From: Basidiobolus meristosporus CBS 931.73
Taxonomy: Eukaryota; Basidiobolomycota; Basidiobolomycetes; Basidiobolales; Basidiobolaceae
Reading direction: 5' to 3'
NCBI GenBank assembly: GCA_002104905.1
Contig: MCFE01000222.1
Location: 1-64,000, forward strand
Length of the DNA: 64,000 nt
Shown: positions 54,901 to 64,000 of the stretch, in pieces
Layout: every line of letters starts with the position of its first letter
Numbering within the stretch: the first letter of the stretch is position 1
Made by a program: the position numbers and the translations under genes
The notes under the pieces: generated by a model
Databases searched by the model: none
The model's input: the letters and a program-made list of their open reading frames with translations, nothing else
Told to the model about the DNA's origin: nothing

Positions 54901-55381
54901 CCTTCACTGCTCTGAGGTTTACTTGGATAGTCTCTTCTCCTACTGCATCAAGTGTTCTATTGTCACCCATCAAAACCTTCTTGATTGGAATTTCTTGATA
55001 TTAGGTAAAAAGTTCTTTTTGGTGTGTTAAGTGCTAAGATGCTCCAGAGTCAATATACCATGTCTGAGAATCCTTGTTTGTGGTCATATTTAGTCCAGAT
55101 ATGAATAGCCTATCTTCAGTGGTTGCAGCCTTTCCATATTCAGAGTTCTTTTACTGATTTTCTCTCTTTTTGAGACACCAGTCTGATGTGTGTCCTTTCC
55201 TTTTGCCGTAGTTGCAAAACAGGTTGCTATTGCCTTTGTAAGGTCTTGGGTACCTTCCCTGTTGGTTATTATTGCTTATTAAAGTATTTTCTTCTTCCTT
55301 CTTATTGACCCTTGATTTTCTTAATTCTTCATCCAGGAGCCTTCCATATACATAATTTAAGGTCAAATCTTCAGTTCTGGA
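51973..55381 (-). pseudogene. Copia-2 gag-pol, most complete copy
   Basis: Minus-strand Ty1/copia polyprotein. From high to low coordinate: Gag tail with a zinc knuckle (55381-55140; the knuckle CNYGKRKGHTSDWC has lost its second Cys to Gly), then protease and pre-integrase (55000-54600). The integrase follows (54600-53950, with DNGG near 54270 and E in a VAECENKS-like block near 54150). The linker and RT start are at 53938-53156 (open for 260 codons; PKSIKCIFLGY, RCNWTRNSPNY, RWVFKTKYKVDGTIERYKA), the RT palm at 53150-52900 (VDDLIIATNN), and RNase H at 52455-52000 (YSDADWEQNLEDRRSTTG, LSTTETEYMTA). Scattered stops. The N-terminal half of Gag and the 5' LTR are missing, cut by the Gypsy-2 LTR at 55382. 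Confidence 0.85.
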
Positions 55382-55758
55382 TGTGAGCACTAAATGCAGT
55401 ACCCACTCTTTGCCCAAGAGCTCTCCCCAGAGTCCTACCCAAAGTCCCCCAGTATTCTCCCTATAATTCCCCCACATGCCCTCCCTCCTATCCCTTCCCT
55501 TATCTAGTTAGAACACTTACCATAACAGGAAGGTGTTCACACCCCTATTTTATAACACATTGTCTGATATCTAAGCCCCCAAGTGATATATATATATCTA
55601 CCCAATTGAACCAAGTGAGGGGACAAGAGGATTTGGACAAAATAAACAAAAGTCTTTATTACCTTGCTACCTTCTATTGGAAGCTACTCTGAACCAAGTG
55701 GTACTGACTTGACCAACAAACACTCCCACTCACCAAGTACAGTCAGTAATAACCCACA
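55382..55758 (+). repeat. Gypsy-2 5' LTR (copy a)
   Basis: 377 bases from TGTGAGCACTAAATGCAG to AGTAATAACCCACA. Matches the reverse complement of 57904-58291. Confidence 0.9.
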
Positions 55759-55776
55759 TATTTGGTGCCATCTCTG
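55759..55776 (+). other. Gypsy-2 primer-binding site region
   Basis: TATTTGGTGCCATCTCTG follows the LTR. A TGG start a few bases inside is usual for a site complementary to a tRNA 3' end; the tRNA cannot be named here. Confidence 0.5.
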
Positions 55777-55799
55777 CAGAAGTTAGCACAAGTGAGGTA

Positions 55800-56720
55800 A
55801 TGACTACTACAATCAAACTAAAAACATATAAGGAAAATAGAGAGAAAGCCCTTGAGTGGTTTGATAAGTTTGAGAGAGTTGCAGTTGATGCAGGATGGGA
55901 CAACAATATGAAAGTGAGGGAGTTTGCAACACATATGGAAGGGTCAGCATGGCAATGGCATTATGGGTTAGAAGACACAGTTAAAAACAACTGGGATGCA
56001 CTAGAAGAAGCCTACAAGACATGCTTTCTATATGCCAAAGGATACCACTACAAAGCCCTTCTACTGTCCTCACAGAAGAAAAGCAGTGAGAGCTATGAAG
56101 CCAACACTGAACTGTTTCTTCAACAAGTTCAATGTCTCCCAAAGGACAAAATTGCCAAACAACAGCTCATGAGGTATTACATCATGGGCTTAGACAATGA
56201 AATAAGACATAGGGCATCCAAAGAACTACAGGGATGTAAAACACTGCAAGAGTTGGTCAAACAAGTACAAGGGGTCATCTTACTATGGGGGCTACCCTTT
56301 AGTGATACAATTGATCAAAGGACAGGGATCCCCTGTAAGAACAAAAAAATTGCCTCCCCAAAAGACCGTGAGTTAGAGGAATTACTGCAAAAGGTCCAAG
56401 AACTCTTGATCAACAATGTCCAAGAAGTCCCCACAGAAGGTGAAATATTCTGGGGAGCTGTTGTAGATCTAAAGGCCCAGGTACAAGCCCTGACCCAACA
56501 GATGGAATGACCGCAACAACAGTATGCGTGTTATGTGTGTGGAGAAGTAGGTCACCGGGCCCACAAATGTAAAAAACGGTATGGACAAGAAGCTGTACCA
56601 GACACAAAAGGGAAGAAGGCATCAAAAGCAGAGTCCCTTGCCAGGAGGCCAATGGGACTCAGTCAATCTAAGCCCTCCGGTCAGGACAGTCAAAGTGCAG
56701 AAGTAGAAGCATTGACATGA
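55800..56720 (+). pseudogene. Gypsy-2 gag (copy a)
   Basis: ATG at 55800. 236 codons encode a capsid-type Gag (ALEWFDKFERVAVDAGWDN, AWQWHYGLED, MRYYIMGLDNEIRHRAS) up to a TGA at 56508-56510. Copy b reads CGA (Arg) at that site, so the stop is a one-base loss. The frame continues with the zinc knuckle CYVCGEVGHRAHKC and a basic tail to 56720. Relative to copy b, many Arg codons have become Gln, His or Trp. Pol lies in a different frame downstream (+1 relative to gag by coordinate), so in the intact family a frameshift or re-initiation would be needed. Confidence 0.85.
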
Positions 56721-56733
56721 TGCTTCTAGAGAG

Positions 56734-57903
56734 GTGGCAAAGGAACCTGTAGTAGAGGTACTGTCAAAAGGAAAGAGCGTGGAATTAGGTGAAGAATTAT
56801 GGAATGAGCCTTGGGAAGAAGTGTTAAAGCAAACAAAGAACACTAGCACGTCTTCCCATGGCCTATTCCCCATAATGAAGGTGCTGGAGCAAACCAAGGC
56901 AACCCTCCCAATAACCAATTTACTGGGACTTGCCCTGGCTCTAATCAAGGAACTGATAGAGGGATTGAAGGAGATAACAACCCTTCATGTCAACCAGACA
57001 GTCCTGCAAAAACCAGATAAAGGTACATATGTAAAAGTACATATAGAGAATAAGGAGATTCTTGCCCTTATTAACACAGGATCCTCTATGTTGATCATGT
57101 CACAGTCATTAGCAAAACATCTAAAATTAGACATAGTCCCCAACAACACCTTTTGAGTACAGCTAGCAAATGACCAACCGGACACAACAGTAGGCATGGT
57201 GCCTAATTGCCCCATCTGGCTAGGCAACTTGATTATACACCAAGATGTTGTGGTTCTACCCATTGCAGCCAACAACTTACTCATTGGTGAGAGTTGGTTT
57301 ATCCAACATAAGATGGATATACTTTACAGTGCATCTGAACTCAGGTGGGTTACCAAGAGTATCCCACTGATTCATATCACCAATGAGAACAAGGAGCATA
57401 GTAACAGTGACAATTGAAGAAGCAAAACCGTTGTAGTCTCCAATCATCACACAAAAGGTGATAAAAATACCACCTGCCAGTGAGATGGTGATCTCATTAG
57501 AGACACCAATAGCTTATTCAACAAGCAGAAGAATGATGACTGCAGCAAAGGCATCCAAGCAACTGGATGGAATCTTGATCCCTAAAGTATGGATACCACC
57601 AAAATTTGAAATGCAAAGTTTGAAGTGCTTAGTGGTTAACAATGGGCAACACACAGTGACATTGCCTAGAGGAGTGCCATTGTTAAACCTAGAGGTAGTT
57701 GACGGAAACAACCAAGGACCACCTACAAACAGGGAACTAGACAAAGAACTCCCCAAACTGGATGTAAACCCCTGTCTACCACCTGCATTACAAGACAAGT
57801 TCCTACAAAAAATACACCCGCTTGCCCAAGTATTCTCTAAGAACCAAGTAATTGGTCATATACCTGGGGTATATCACCAAGTCCACCTCACCAACAAATA
57901 CCC
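56734..57903 (+). pseudogene. Gypsy-2 pol: protease and start of RT (copy a, truncated)
   Basis: Acidic leader, then the protease domain with ALINTGSSMLIMS (the catalytic motif is DTGSS in copy b, so Asp has become Asn). A TGA follows PNNTF at about 57155 (the same site is TGA in copy b). The protease continues at 57196 (MVPNCPIWLGNLI, LLIGESWF). A TAG at about 57437 sits where copy b reads CAG, then the frame is open to the GVYHQVHLTNKYPV motif at the RT start. The copy ends at 57903, where the LTR of copy b begins on the other strand. Confidence 0.85.
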
Positions 57904-58291
57904 TGTGGGTTATTACTGACTGTACTTGGTGAGTGGGAGAGCTTGTAGGTCAAGTCAGTACCACTTGGTTCAGAATAGCTTCCGATAGAAGGTAGCAAGG
58001 TAATAAAGACTTCTGTTTATTTTGTCCAAATCTCGTTGTTCTTCCTGGTTCAATTGGGTAGATATATATATCACTTGGGGGGGGCTTAGACAATAGACAA
58101 TGTGTTATAAAATAGGGGTGTGAACACCTTCCTGTTATGGTAAGTGTTCTAACTAGATAAGGGCAGGGATAGGAGGGGAGGACGCGTGGGGGAATCATAG
58201 GGAGGGTACTGGAGGACTTTGGGTAGGACTCTGGAGGGAACTCTTGGGAGAACTCTTGGGCAAAGAGTGGGTACTACATTGAGTACTCACA
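57904..58291 (-). repeat. Gypsy-2 3' LTR (copy b)
   Basis: 388 bases, TGTGGGTTATTACTGAC to GAGTACTCACA on the + strand. A TATATATATATC tract is conserved with copy a. Confidence 0.9.
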
Positions 58292-58335
58292 TATCCCGGG
58301 GGTTAAGTGGGAGCTTTGTCCTCGAAGTTCTTTGA

Positions 58336-59529
58336 CTAACTCGCTTCTCCAGGATCGATTTTGTTTACGGAGCATGGGGAGTCACCGTAGTACCATTGCT
58401 GGTTGTCACTTGCGAGGGGATCGCGGGCGAGTACCTGATACCATTTGGCGGCAGAGTGGGGTGCGGCCTGTGTTGCTTGAGGGATGTTTTCCACAAAGCC
58501 AAATAGTTGGCAAACCATAGGGTTCTGGGTAAGTTCCTCGGGAGGGTCGGAGAACGAGAAAAGGTGCAATAGCGCGATAAAGTCTTGCTTCTTTATCTTG
58601 CAAACGTTATCGGGGCTTGTCCTTTTCATGTTCAATATGATGGCGGGGGACCTTTTGAAGAGGGCGTACACTCGGTCGGCAGTCACCTGTTGTCGATAAC
58701 AAGTTTTTGCTTCTTCCAAGACGTATTGTAGTTCTTCCGTAGAAACTGTGGCGCAATCGAGGCGCTTTCGTACTCGCCTCATGGTTTCTACAGAATCCGC
58801 GGCGGTTTCTTTGGCTTCTTGGAGTTGGACTTTGTACTGATTCCTGAGTTGTCCTATGGTAAACCACTGTAATAGTTGTAACACAGCAACTTGGTGGATC
58901 GCATGGGTTAACTGGCCGGTGTATTTAATCTGTTCACGTATCTTCTCTAAGATGGTTCCTTCTTGGAAATGTGGTTTGAGATGTTCGCAAATTTCTCGGA
59001 GGAGTCCTTTGATCGGGAGTTCTATTTCTGGTGCTCTTGCAGCTTGTACCAGGTCTGCGTATACCTCAACAACCGTGGTACCTATTAATGGCAAGTATGC
59101 AACAAAACAGGGGGGCTCTCAAGGTCTTGTGAGGGCACAACAGTTGATTCCTTGTGTCTTCTGTCTGACTGTGTCCAGTATGGATACGGGAATCAGCGCG
59201 GCGTCCTTCTCATTAATGTTCAAGGAACCTCCTCTTAGGTGGTACACGGTCTTCTCGGGTAGTATCTCCATGCTTTGTATTGGCATGGGTAACTTGTCTT
59301 GTCCCTCTCTAATTGTGTCTTGTATTAGCGTGACTGCTCCGGCAAACAACTCTTCATAGGTGGCTGTCATTGTACGTAACGCTTGTACCATATCTCTTAA
59401 CACTTGCAGGTTGGTTTTGTTTTTGATATCATCTTGGTTCTTGCTAGTGGGAGGGGTATCGCCAGTTTTGGGTGAACTGTTTCCTTTGGCGCTTTCCATA
59501 TGCATTCTTTTGTTCTCCCCTTTGGGCAA
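58336..59529 (-). pseudogene. Extra ORF downstream of Gypsy-2 pol (about 398 codons, one in-frame stop)
   Basis: On the same strand as pol and between the integrase and the 3' LTR, one frame spans 59529-58336 with a single TGA at 59119-59121 (first ATG about 59505). The predicted protein is soluble and helical: an N-terminal Ser/Thr/Lys-rich part, then LRDMVQALRTMTATYEELF, a central helical region after the stop (EICEHLKPHFQEGTILEKIREQ as two runs, and LQEAKETAADSVETMRRVRKR, coiled-coil-like). A C-terminal domain with DFIALLHLFSFSDPPEEL follows. No signal peptide, transmembrane segment or glycosylation-rich ectodomain is seen, so it is not an envelope gene. I do not recognise the family. A captured host gene or an accessory Gag-like factor are possibilities. 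The TGA fits the CGA-to-TGA pattern seen across this element. Confidence 0.6.
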
Positions 59530-59634
59530 ACTCCCTCGCGCATATTATTTGTACCTATATCAACTAAAATCTCCTCTAATAAACTTTGAATGTATCCCAT
59601 GTCTTCCTCTATCCTTGTCCTGGTAATTGTTTAA

Positions 59635-60669
59635 TCACACTTCGGTCTCAGTGATGATCGGTGGATCATCATGAAACGGTTTCAGATGGGCTGGTGCTAT
59701 GTTGCTGATTGTCTTATTATTCAGGGTGATGGTGTACTTTGGTCCGTGGTCCGAACTGATAACGGTGCATGGGCCAATCCATCGGGGTGTAAATCGTGGG
59801 CGGAACTTGAGGCCTGCAACGGTTTGGTCGTACCACACCTTATTGCCTGGTTTCCACTTTTGTCTCGTTAGTTTCTCATTTTTGGGTGGAGGGGGAAGGT
59901 GCTTGTCAACATTTTCAAATACTTTTATGTATAGGTGGGCGATACGGTGTATCAACCTTTCTATATAGTTGTTATGTGTCGTCAGGGGGACACCTTCCAT
60001 TGTCAATCCAGCTTCCTCCCGCCACTTGGGTCTTTGTCCATATAGGATTTCATATGGGGAGAAACCCGTCGTTTTATTTGGTGTGGTGCGCATTGCTAGG
60101 AGTGTCAGTGGGAGCAGCTCAGCCCATGATTGGGGAAGTTCCCAGTGAAGCTTCTCCAGTATGCGGCAACACGTCTGGTTCATCCTCTTGGTTAATCCGT
60201 TAGTCTGGGGGTGATACGCGGCCGTGAAGACTTGTTTCACGCCCATCATTTTGCACAGGTGGGCCACGGTGTCGTTCAGGAAGGAACCACCATTGTTGGA
60301 CAGGAGTATCTGAGGATATCCATGTCGGCAGATGAGGTGTTCTAGAATGAATCGGGCGGTTGTCTTCTGATCTTTATTGCGGATGGCTTGGGCTTCTACC
60401 CACGTTAAGAAATAATTGGTAGCAATTATTATGTATCGTTCTCCTTTCTTCGTTTTCATAAAGAGGCCAACAAAGTTGATCCCTACTCGGTGGAAGGGCA
60501 GGTCAACCGGTATTGGTGCGGTTGTCCCTATCTTCTGACTCCGGTTGAATCTTTTGCAAGTGGTGCATCTTTGTAACGTATTTGTAACGTCGGTCATCAT
60601 TTTTTGCCAATAAAACGTTTTTCTTAACATCTTATATGTCGTTAGGGGGTTAGCGTGTCCTAATGACAT
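59635..60669 (-). pseudogene. Gypsy-2 integrase, catalytic residues lost (copy b)
   Basis: 344 open codons. The zinc-binding region (H just upstream and H5, C35, C38 in CTTC) precedes the rve core, and a C-terminal part carries a GPY/F-like RWIGPC motif near residue 305. The core has the right spacing, but all three catalytic acids are changed: N65 in VGINFVG, N125 in LLSNNGGSF and K161 in NGLTKRMNQ, where Ty3/gypsy integrases have D, D and E. In each case the changed G follows a C (60475-60477, 60295-60297, 60187-60189), as expected from deamination of a CpG on the other strand. The frame is intact but the enzyme cannot be active. Confidence 0.9.
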
Positions 60670-60990
60670 ATGTCTTTCTTGTATGATTTCTTCACGGGCT
60701 GCTAGTGGGGGTACCTCGGCTCTGGACTGTCCTTGGAGGAACCATAATTGATTTTCTTGTACTTCGTACTGACACCATTTCCTTGGAAATTCTCTCTTCT
60801 GTTTGTTTGTAACGACATGTTTGGGATACCTCCCTTTCTTTTTAAAGCAGATTACGTCCTCGTACTCATCACTGACACGTATTTGGCAAACGGGATAGCA
60901 ACTGAGGAAGTCTGCGTCCTGGTGTTTCTTGCCAGCGCGGTGAATTATTTCAAATTTGTATTGCTGTAGTCATAGGGCCCAACATGCTAG
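60670..60990 (-). pseudogene. Gypsy-2 RNase H end and pol linker, with stops (copy b)
   Basis: Continuation of pol between the two open parts. It reads through the LACWAL and FEIIHRAGKKHQDADFLS regions, typical of the end of a gypsy RNase H, with TGA codons where Arg is expected (LTG-stop-LACWAL, WAL-stop-LQQ) and Cys for Arg in the DFLSRYP-type motif. All are explained by C-to-T at CGN. A linker leads to the integrase zinc region. Confidence 0.75.
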
Positions 60991-62853
60991 TCAGCCGGTA
61001 AAGTCTTTAGTTTTCATCAGCCAGACCAGTGCGCTGTGGTCCGTTACTATCGTGAATCGGCGACCATGTATGTATGTATGGAATTGTTTAATTGAATAAA
61101 CAACAGCCAGACATTCTATCTTGGTAACGGGGTAGTGGCGTTTGTGTTTGTTTAGCGAACGGCTCACGTAACCAATTGGGTGGAATTTGCCGGGTTGGTG
61201 GTATTGTCCCAGTATGGCGCCTATACCGGTGAGGCTTCCATCACAGTTAATAAAAAATCTTGCATCCCAATTGGGAAATTGTAACACTGGCGGTGACGTC
61301 AGGGAATGTTTCAGCTGATCAAATGCTCTCTTTTGAGGCTCCGACCATACAAAACACTGGCCCTTTTGCGCCAATTTGTATAGGGGGGCTGCTATTGTTG
61401 CGAAGTTTTTGACAAAGCGGCAATAGTAGCCGGCTAATCCTAGGAATTCCAACACTGCATTAATGTCCTTTGGTGCAGGTGCATTTTGAACGGCTTTCAG
61501 GAGTGACGTAGATGGGTATATTCCATCTGCCAAGATCTTGTGGCCCAGGAACAACAATTTTGTATACAGGAAATGGCACTTCTTGGGATGTAGTTTGAGT
61601 TGGTTCTCAAGGAGGGATGTCAGGATACATTGCACGTTGTGTATATGTTCTTCTACATTGGGGGAATATATCGTGATGTTGTCCAGATACACAAGGGCGT
61701 ATTCCCATCGTAGATTTCCTAGCACCTTGTCGATCATCCTTTGGAATGTAGCGGGGGCATTGCACAAGCCAAAGGGTAGTCGGTTCCATTCATATAATCC
61801 AAACAATGTTATAAAAGCGGTTTTGGGTTGATCTTCCGGGGCTACTTCTACTTGCCAATACCCGGAGATTAAGTCAAGAGAGCTAAAATATTTAGCTCCG
61901 ATTAATCTGTCCAAGAGGTCGTCTATTTGCGGTAGCAGATACACGTCCTTCCGGGTGACGGTGTTCAATTTCCGGTAGTCGATGCAAAAGCGTTGCTTTC
62001 CGTCTTTCTTCGGGACTATCACTACGGGGGAGGCCCATGGAGACTGGCTCTCTGTAATGATGTCGTCTTTTAATAAAGTTTCAATCGTCTCTTTGATATA
62101 GTCTGTGTCAATTTTCGAATTCCTATAGGCTTTTTGCTTGATGGGGTATTTGTTGGCGAGGTGGATTTGGTGATATACCCCAGGTATATGACCAATTACT
62201 TGGTTCTTAGAGAATACTTGGGCAAGAGGACGTATTCCTTCTAGGAATTTGTCTCGTAACGTAGGCGGTAGACCGGGGTCCACATCTAGTTTGGGGAGTT
62301 CTTCTTCTGGTTCTTTGTTTGGAGGTGGTCCTTGGTCGTTTCCGTTGACTTCCTCTAAGTTTAACAATGGCACTCCTCTAGGCAATGTCACCGTGTGTTG
62401 CCCGTTGTTAACCACTAAGCATTTCAGGCTTTGCGTTTCAAATTTCGGTGGTATCCATACTTTAGGGATTGAGATTCCTTCCAGTTGCTTGGATGCTTTC
62501 GCTGCGGTTATCATTCTTCCGCTCGTTGAATAAGCTATTGGTGTTTCTAATGAGATCACTGTCTCACTGGCGGGTGGTATTTTTATCACCTTTTGTGTGA
62601 TGATCGGAGGCTGCGACGGTTTCACCTCTTTGATCGTCACACTGTTGCTATGCGCCTTGCTCTCATCGGTGATATGAATCAGTGGGATACTCTCGGTATC
62701 CCACCTGAGTTCAGATGCACTGTAAAGTATATCCATCTTATGTTGGATAAACCAACTCTCGCCAATGAGTAAGTCGTTGGCTGCGACGGGTAGGACCACG
62801 ACATCTTGGCGTATTATCAAGTTGCCTAGCCAAATGGGGCAATTAGGCACCAC
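60991..62853 (-). pseudogene. Gypsy-2 protease end, reverse transcriptase and RNase H (copy b)
   Basis: 620 open codons. The protease C-terminal part is at residues 1-40, a linker with a GVYHQIHLANKYPI motif at 225-238, and RT at about 260-430 with CIDYRKLN, SLDLISGYWQVEV (D327 kept) and FGLCNAPATFQ. RT_RNaseH follows at about 490-620 with D538, E580 and D605 kept. The polymerase box reads YLDN at 389-392 instead of YLDD; the codon at 61678-61680 is AAC, consistent with GAC deaminated in a C-G context. A conserved metal-binding residue is therefore lost. The 5' boundary is not a real start: upstream pol continues after a TGA. Confidence 0.88.
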
Positions 62854-63411
62854 ACCTACCGTTGTATCCAGTTGGTCATTTGCTAGCCGTACTCAAATGG
62901 TGTTGTTGGGGACTATATTTAGTTTTAGACATTTTGCTAATGACTCTGACATGATCAACATAGAGGATCCTGTGTCAATAAGGGCAAGAATCTCCTTATT
63001 CTCTATACGTACCTTTAAGTATGTACCTTTATTCGGTTTTTGCAGGACCGTCTGGTTGACATGGAGGGTTGTTATCTCCTTCAATCCCTCTATCAGTTCC
63101 TTGACTAGAGCCGGGGCCAGTCCCAGTAAATTGGTTATTGGGAGGGTTGCCTTGGTTTGCTCTAGTACCTTCATTATGGGGAATAGGCCATGGGAAGACG
63201 TGTTAGTGTTCTTTGTTTGCTTTAACACTTCTTCCCAAGGTTCATTCCGTACTTCTTCACCTAATTCCGCGCTCTTTCCTTTTGACGGAACCTCTACTAC
63301 AGGTTCCTTCGCCTCCTCTCTAGAAGCATCATGTTGACGCTTCTTCTTCCGCACTTTGATTGTCCTGACCAGAGGGCTTAGATTGACTGAGTCCCGTTGG
63401 CCTCCTGGCAA
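62854..63411 (-). pseudogene. Gypsy-2 pol leader and protease start (copy b)
   Basis: An acidic/basic leader (VRKKKRQHDAS, EEVRNEPWEEVLKQ), then the aspartic protease motif ALIDTGSSMLIMS with its catalytic Asp intact. The frame ends at a TGA after PNNTI (62893-62895). Copy a has a stop at the same place. A few codons (VRLANDQ) then lead into the 62853 frame. It overlaps the gag frame by 34 bases in a different register. Confidence 0.8.
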
Positions 63412-64000
63412 GGGACTCTGTCTTTTGACGCCTTCTTCTCTTTTGTGTCCGGTACGGCTTCTCTTCCGTACCGTTTTTCACATTCATGGGCCCGGTGACC
63501 TACTTCTCCACACACATAACACGGATACTGTTGTTGCGGTCGTTCCATCTGTTGGGTCAGGACTTGAACCTGGGCCTTTAGATCTACAACAGCTTCCCAG
63601 AGTTTATCACCTTCTTTGGGGACTTCTTGGACATTGTTGATTGAGAGTTCTTGGACCTTTCGCCGTAATTCCTCTAACTCACGGTCTTTTGGGGAGGCGA
63701 TTTTTCCTTTCTTACGGGGGATCCCTGTCCTTCGATCATTTGTATCACTATAGGGTAGCCCCCATAGCAAGATGACCCCTCGTACTCGTTTGACCAACTC
63801 TTGCAATGTTTTACATCCCTGTTGTTCTTCGGACGCCCTACGTCTTATTTCGTCATCTAAGCCCATGATGTAATACCTCATGAGCTGTTGTTTGGCGATT
63901 TTGTCCTTCGGGAGACATCAAACTCGTTGGAGAAACAGTTCAGTGTAGGCTTCATAGCTTTCACTGCTTTTCTTCCGCAAGGACAGTAGAAGGGCTTTGT
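63378..64000 (-). pseudogene. Gypsy-2 gag (copy b, 5' end outside the window)
   Basis: Open from 63881 to 63378: MRYYIMGLDDEIRRRASEE, LVKRVRGVILLWGLPYSD, a coiled-coil-like stretch, then the zinc knuckle CYVCGEVGHRAHEC. Above 63881 homology continues (LPKDK, LFLQRV) but with a TGA where copy a reads CAA. Near 63430 an extra A relative to copy a shifts the last part of gag. The N-terminal half of Gag is beyond the window end. Confidence 0.85.

Larger units (their letters stand above)
57904..64000 (-). mobile_element. Gypsy-2 element, copy b (runs off the window)
   Basis: Minus-strand Ty3/gypsy element: 3' LTR 57904-58291, an extra ORF, integrase, RNase H, RT, protease and gag, with the 5' end beyond 64000. 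CpG dinucleotides are much more frequent than in the rest of the window. It appears to have inserted into copy a, because the copy a RT frame stops exactly at its LTR. Confidence 0.9.

Noticed and set aside
58336-59529. Extra Gypsy-2 ORF as an envelope gene
   Set aside because: No signal peptide, transmembrane helix, furin-like site or cysteine-rich ectodomain is visible.
59360-60203. Several plus-strand ORFs of 66-105 codons with apparent hydrophobic segments
   Set aside because: All lie opposite the integrase and the extra ORF of Gypsy-2 and have no recognisable motif.
62765-63337. 190-codon plus-strand ORF near the right end
   Set aside because: Antisense of Gypsy-2 protease and leader, which carry the recognisable DTGSS motif on the minus strand.
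1-64000. Centromere or telomere identity
   Set aside because: No telomeric tandem repeat or satellite array. Nested retrotransposons alone do not show a centromere.
1-64000. tRNA or rRNA genes
   Set aside because: I found no cloverleaf-like block with A and B boxes and no rRNA-like segment. The Met-tRNA similarity at 23250 is a primer-binding site, not a gene.

Overview
The window looks like a gene-poor, repeat-packed stretch of a eukaryotic nuclear genome, most likely a filamentous fungus (inference from the mix of Ty1/copia, Ty3/gypsy and PIF/Harbinger elements and the lack of any other gene type; the species cannot be named from sequence alone). I see no host housekeeping gene, tRNA, rRNA or CRISPR. 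Nearly every base that can be assigned belongs to a mobile element, many nested inside one another. Most copies are poor in CpG, and their broken codons repeatedly sit where a sister copy suggests an original CGN codon, so methylation-type deamination has probably shaped the region.

Element families (names are local to this annotation). Copia-1: one intact element at 22881-27566 (369-bp LTRs, 1305-codon polyprotein, 5-bp target duplication), one decayed copy at 17163-21386 and an LTR fragment at 27911-28172. Copia-2: only decayed pieces, at 1862-5854, 10588-11107, 13926-15000 and 49813-55381. Gypsy-1: three decayed copies at 11108-13190, 32129-34318 and 34730-38758. Gypsy-2: a truncated + copy at 55382-57903 and a long - copy at 57904-64000 that runs off the window and carries an extra reading frame downstream of pol. 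Harbinger: a two-gene DNA transposon with divergent accessory and transposase genes, TIRs beginning AGACTTGTTCC and an ATT target duplication. The main copies are 6360-10587 and 41488-45746, with fragments at 1068, 21387, 34319, 40577, 45747 and 46303. Two 0.7-kb foldback elements (28788-29514, 40740-41444) share its end sequence.

Layout. 1-6356: fragments of an unclassified coiled-coil-type family (CC), Harbinger A, and a Copia-2 element whose 5' half is inverted relative to its 3' half. 6360-10587: Harbinger copy 1, its transposase interrupted by a 1.2-kb object with identical inverted 81-bp LTR-like ends. 10588-17162: Copia-2, Gypsy-1, CC and a second unclassified family (X). 17163-28172: decayed Copia-1, then Harbinger C split by a long LTR (LTR-3), itself split by the intact Copia-1. 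28173-40576: family X with a foldback element inside, CC, and two Gypsy-1 copies. 40577-49068: Harbinger E, interrupted by a foldback element and by Harbinger B (which contains a solo LTR-3), then Harbinger D. 49200-55381: family X and Copia-2. 55382-64000: the two Gypsy-2 copies in opposite orientation.

Functionally, Copia-1 is the only element that looks able to encode all its own functions. Harbinger copy B has an open transposase but a broken accessory gene, whereas copy 1 has a nearly complete accessory gene but a broken transposase. Gypsy-2 (-) has lost its integrase catalytic triad and one reverse transcriptase aspartate.
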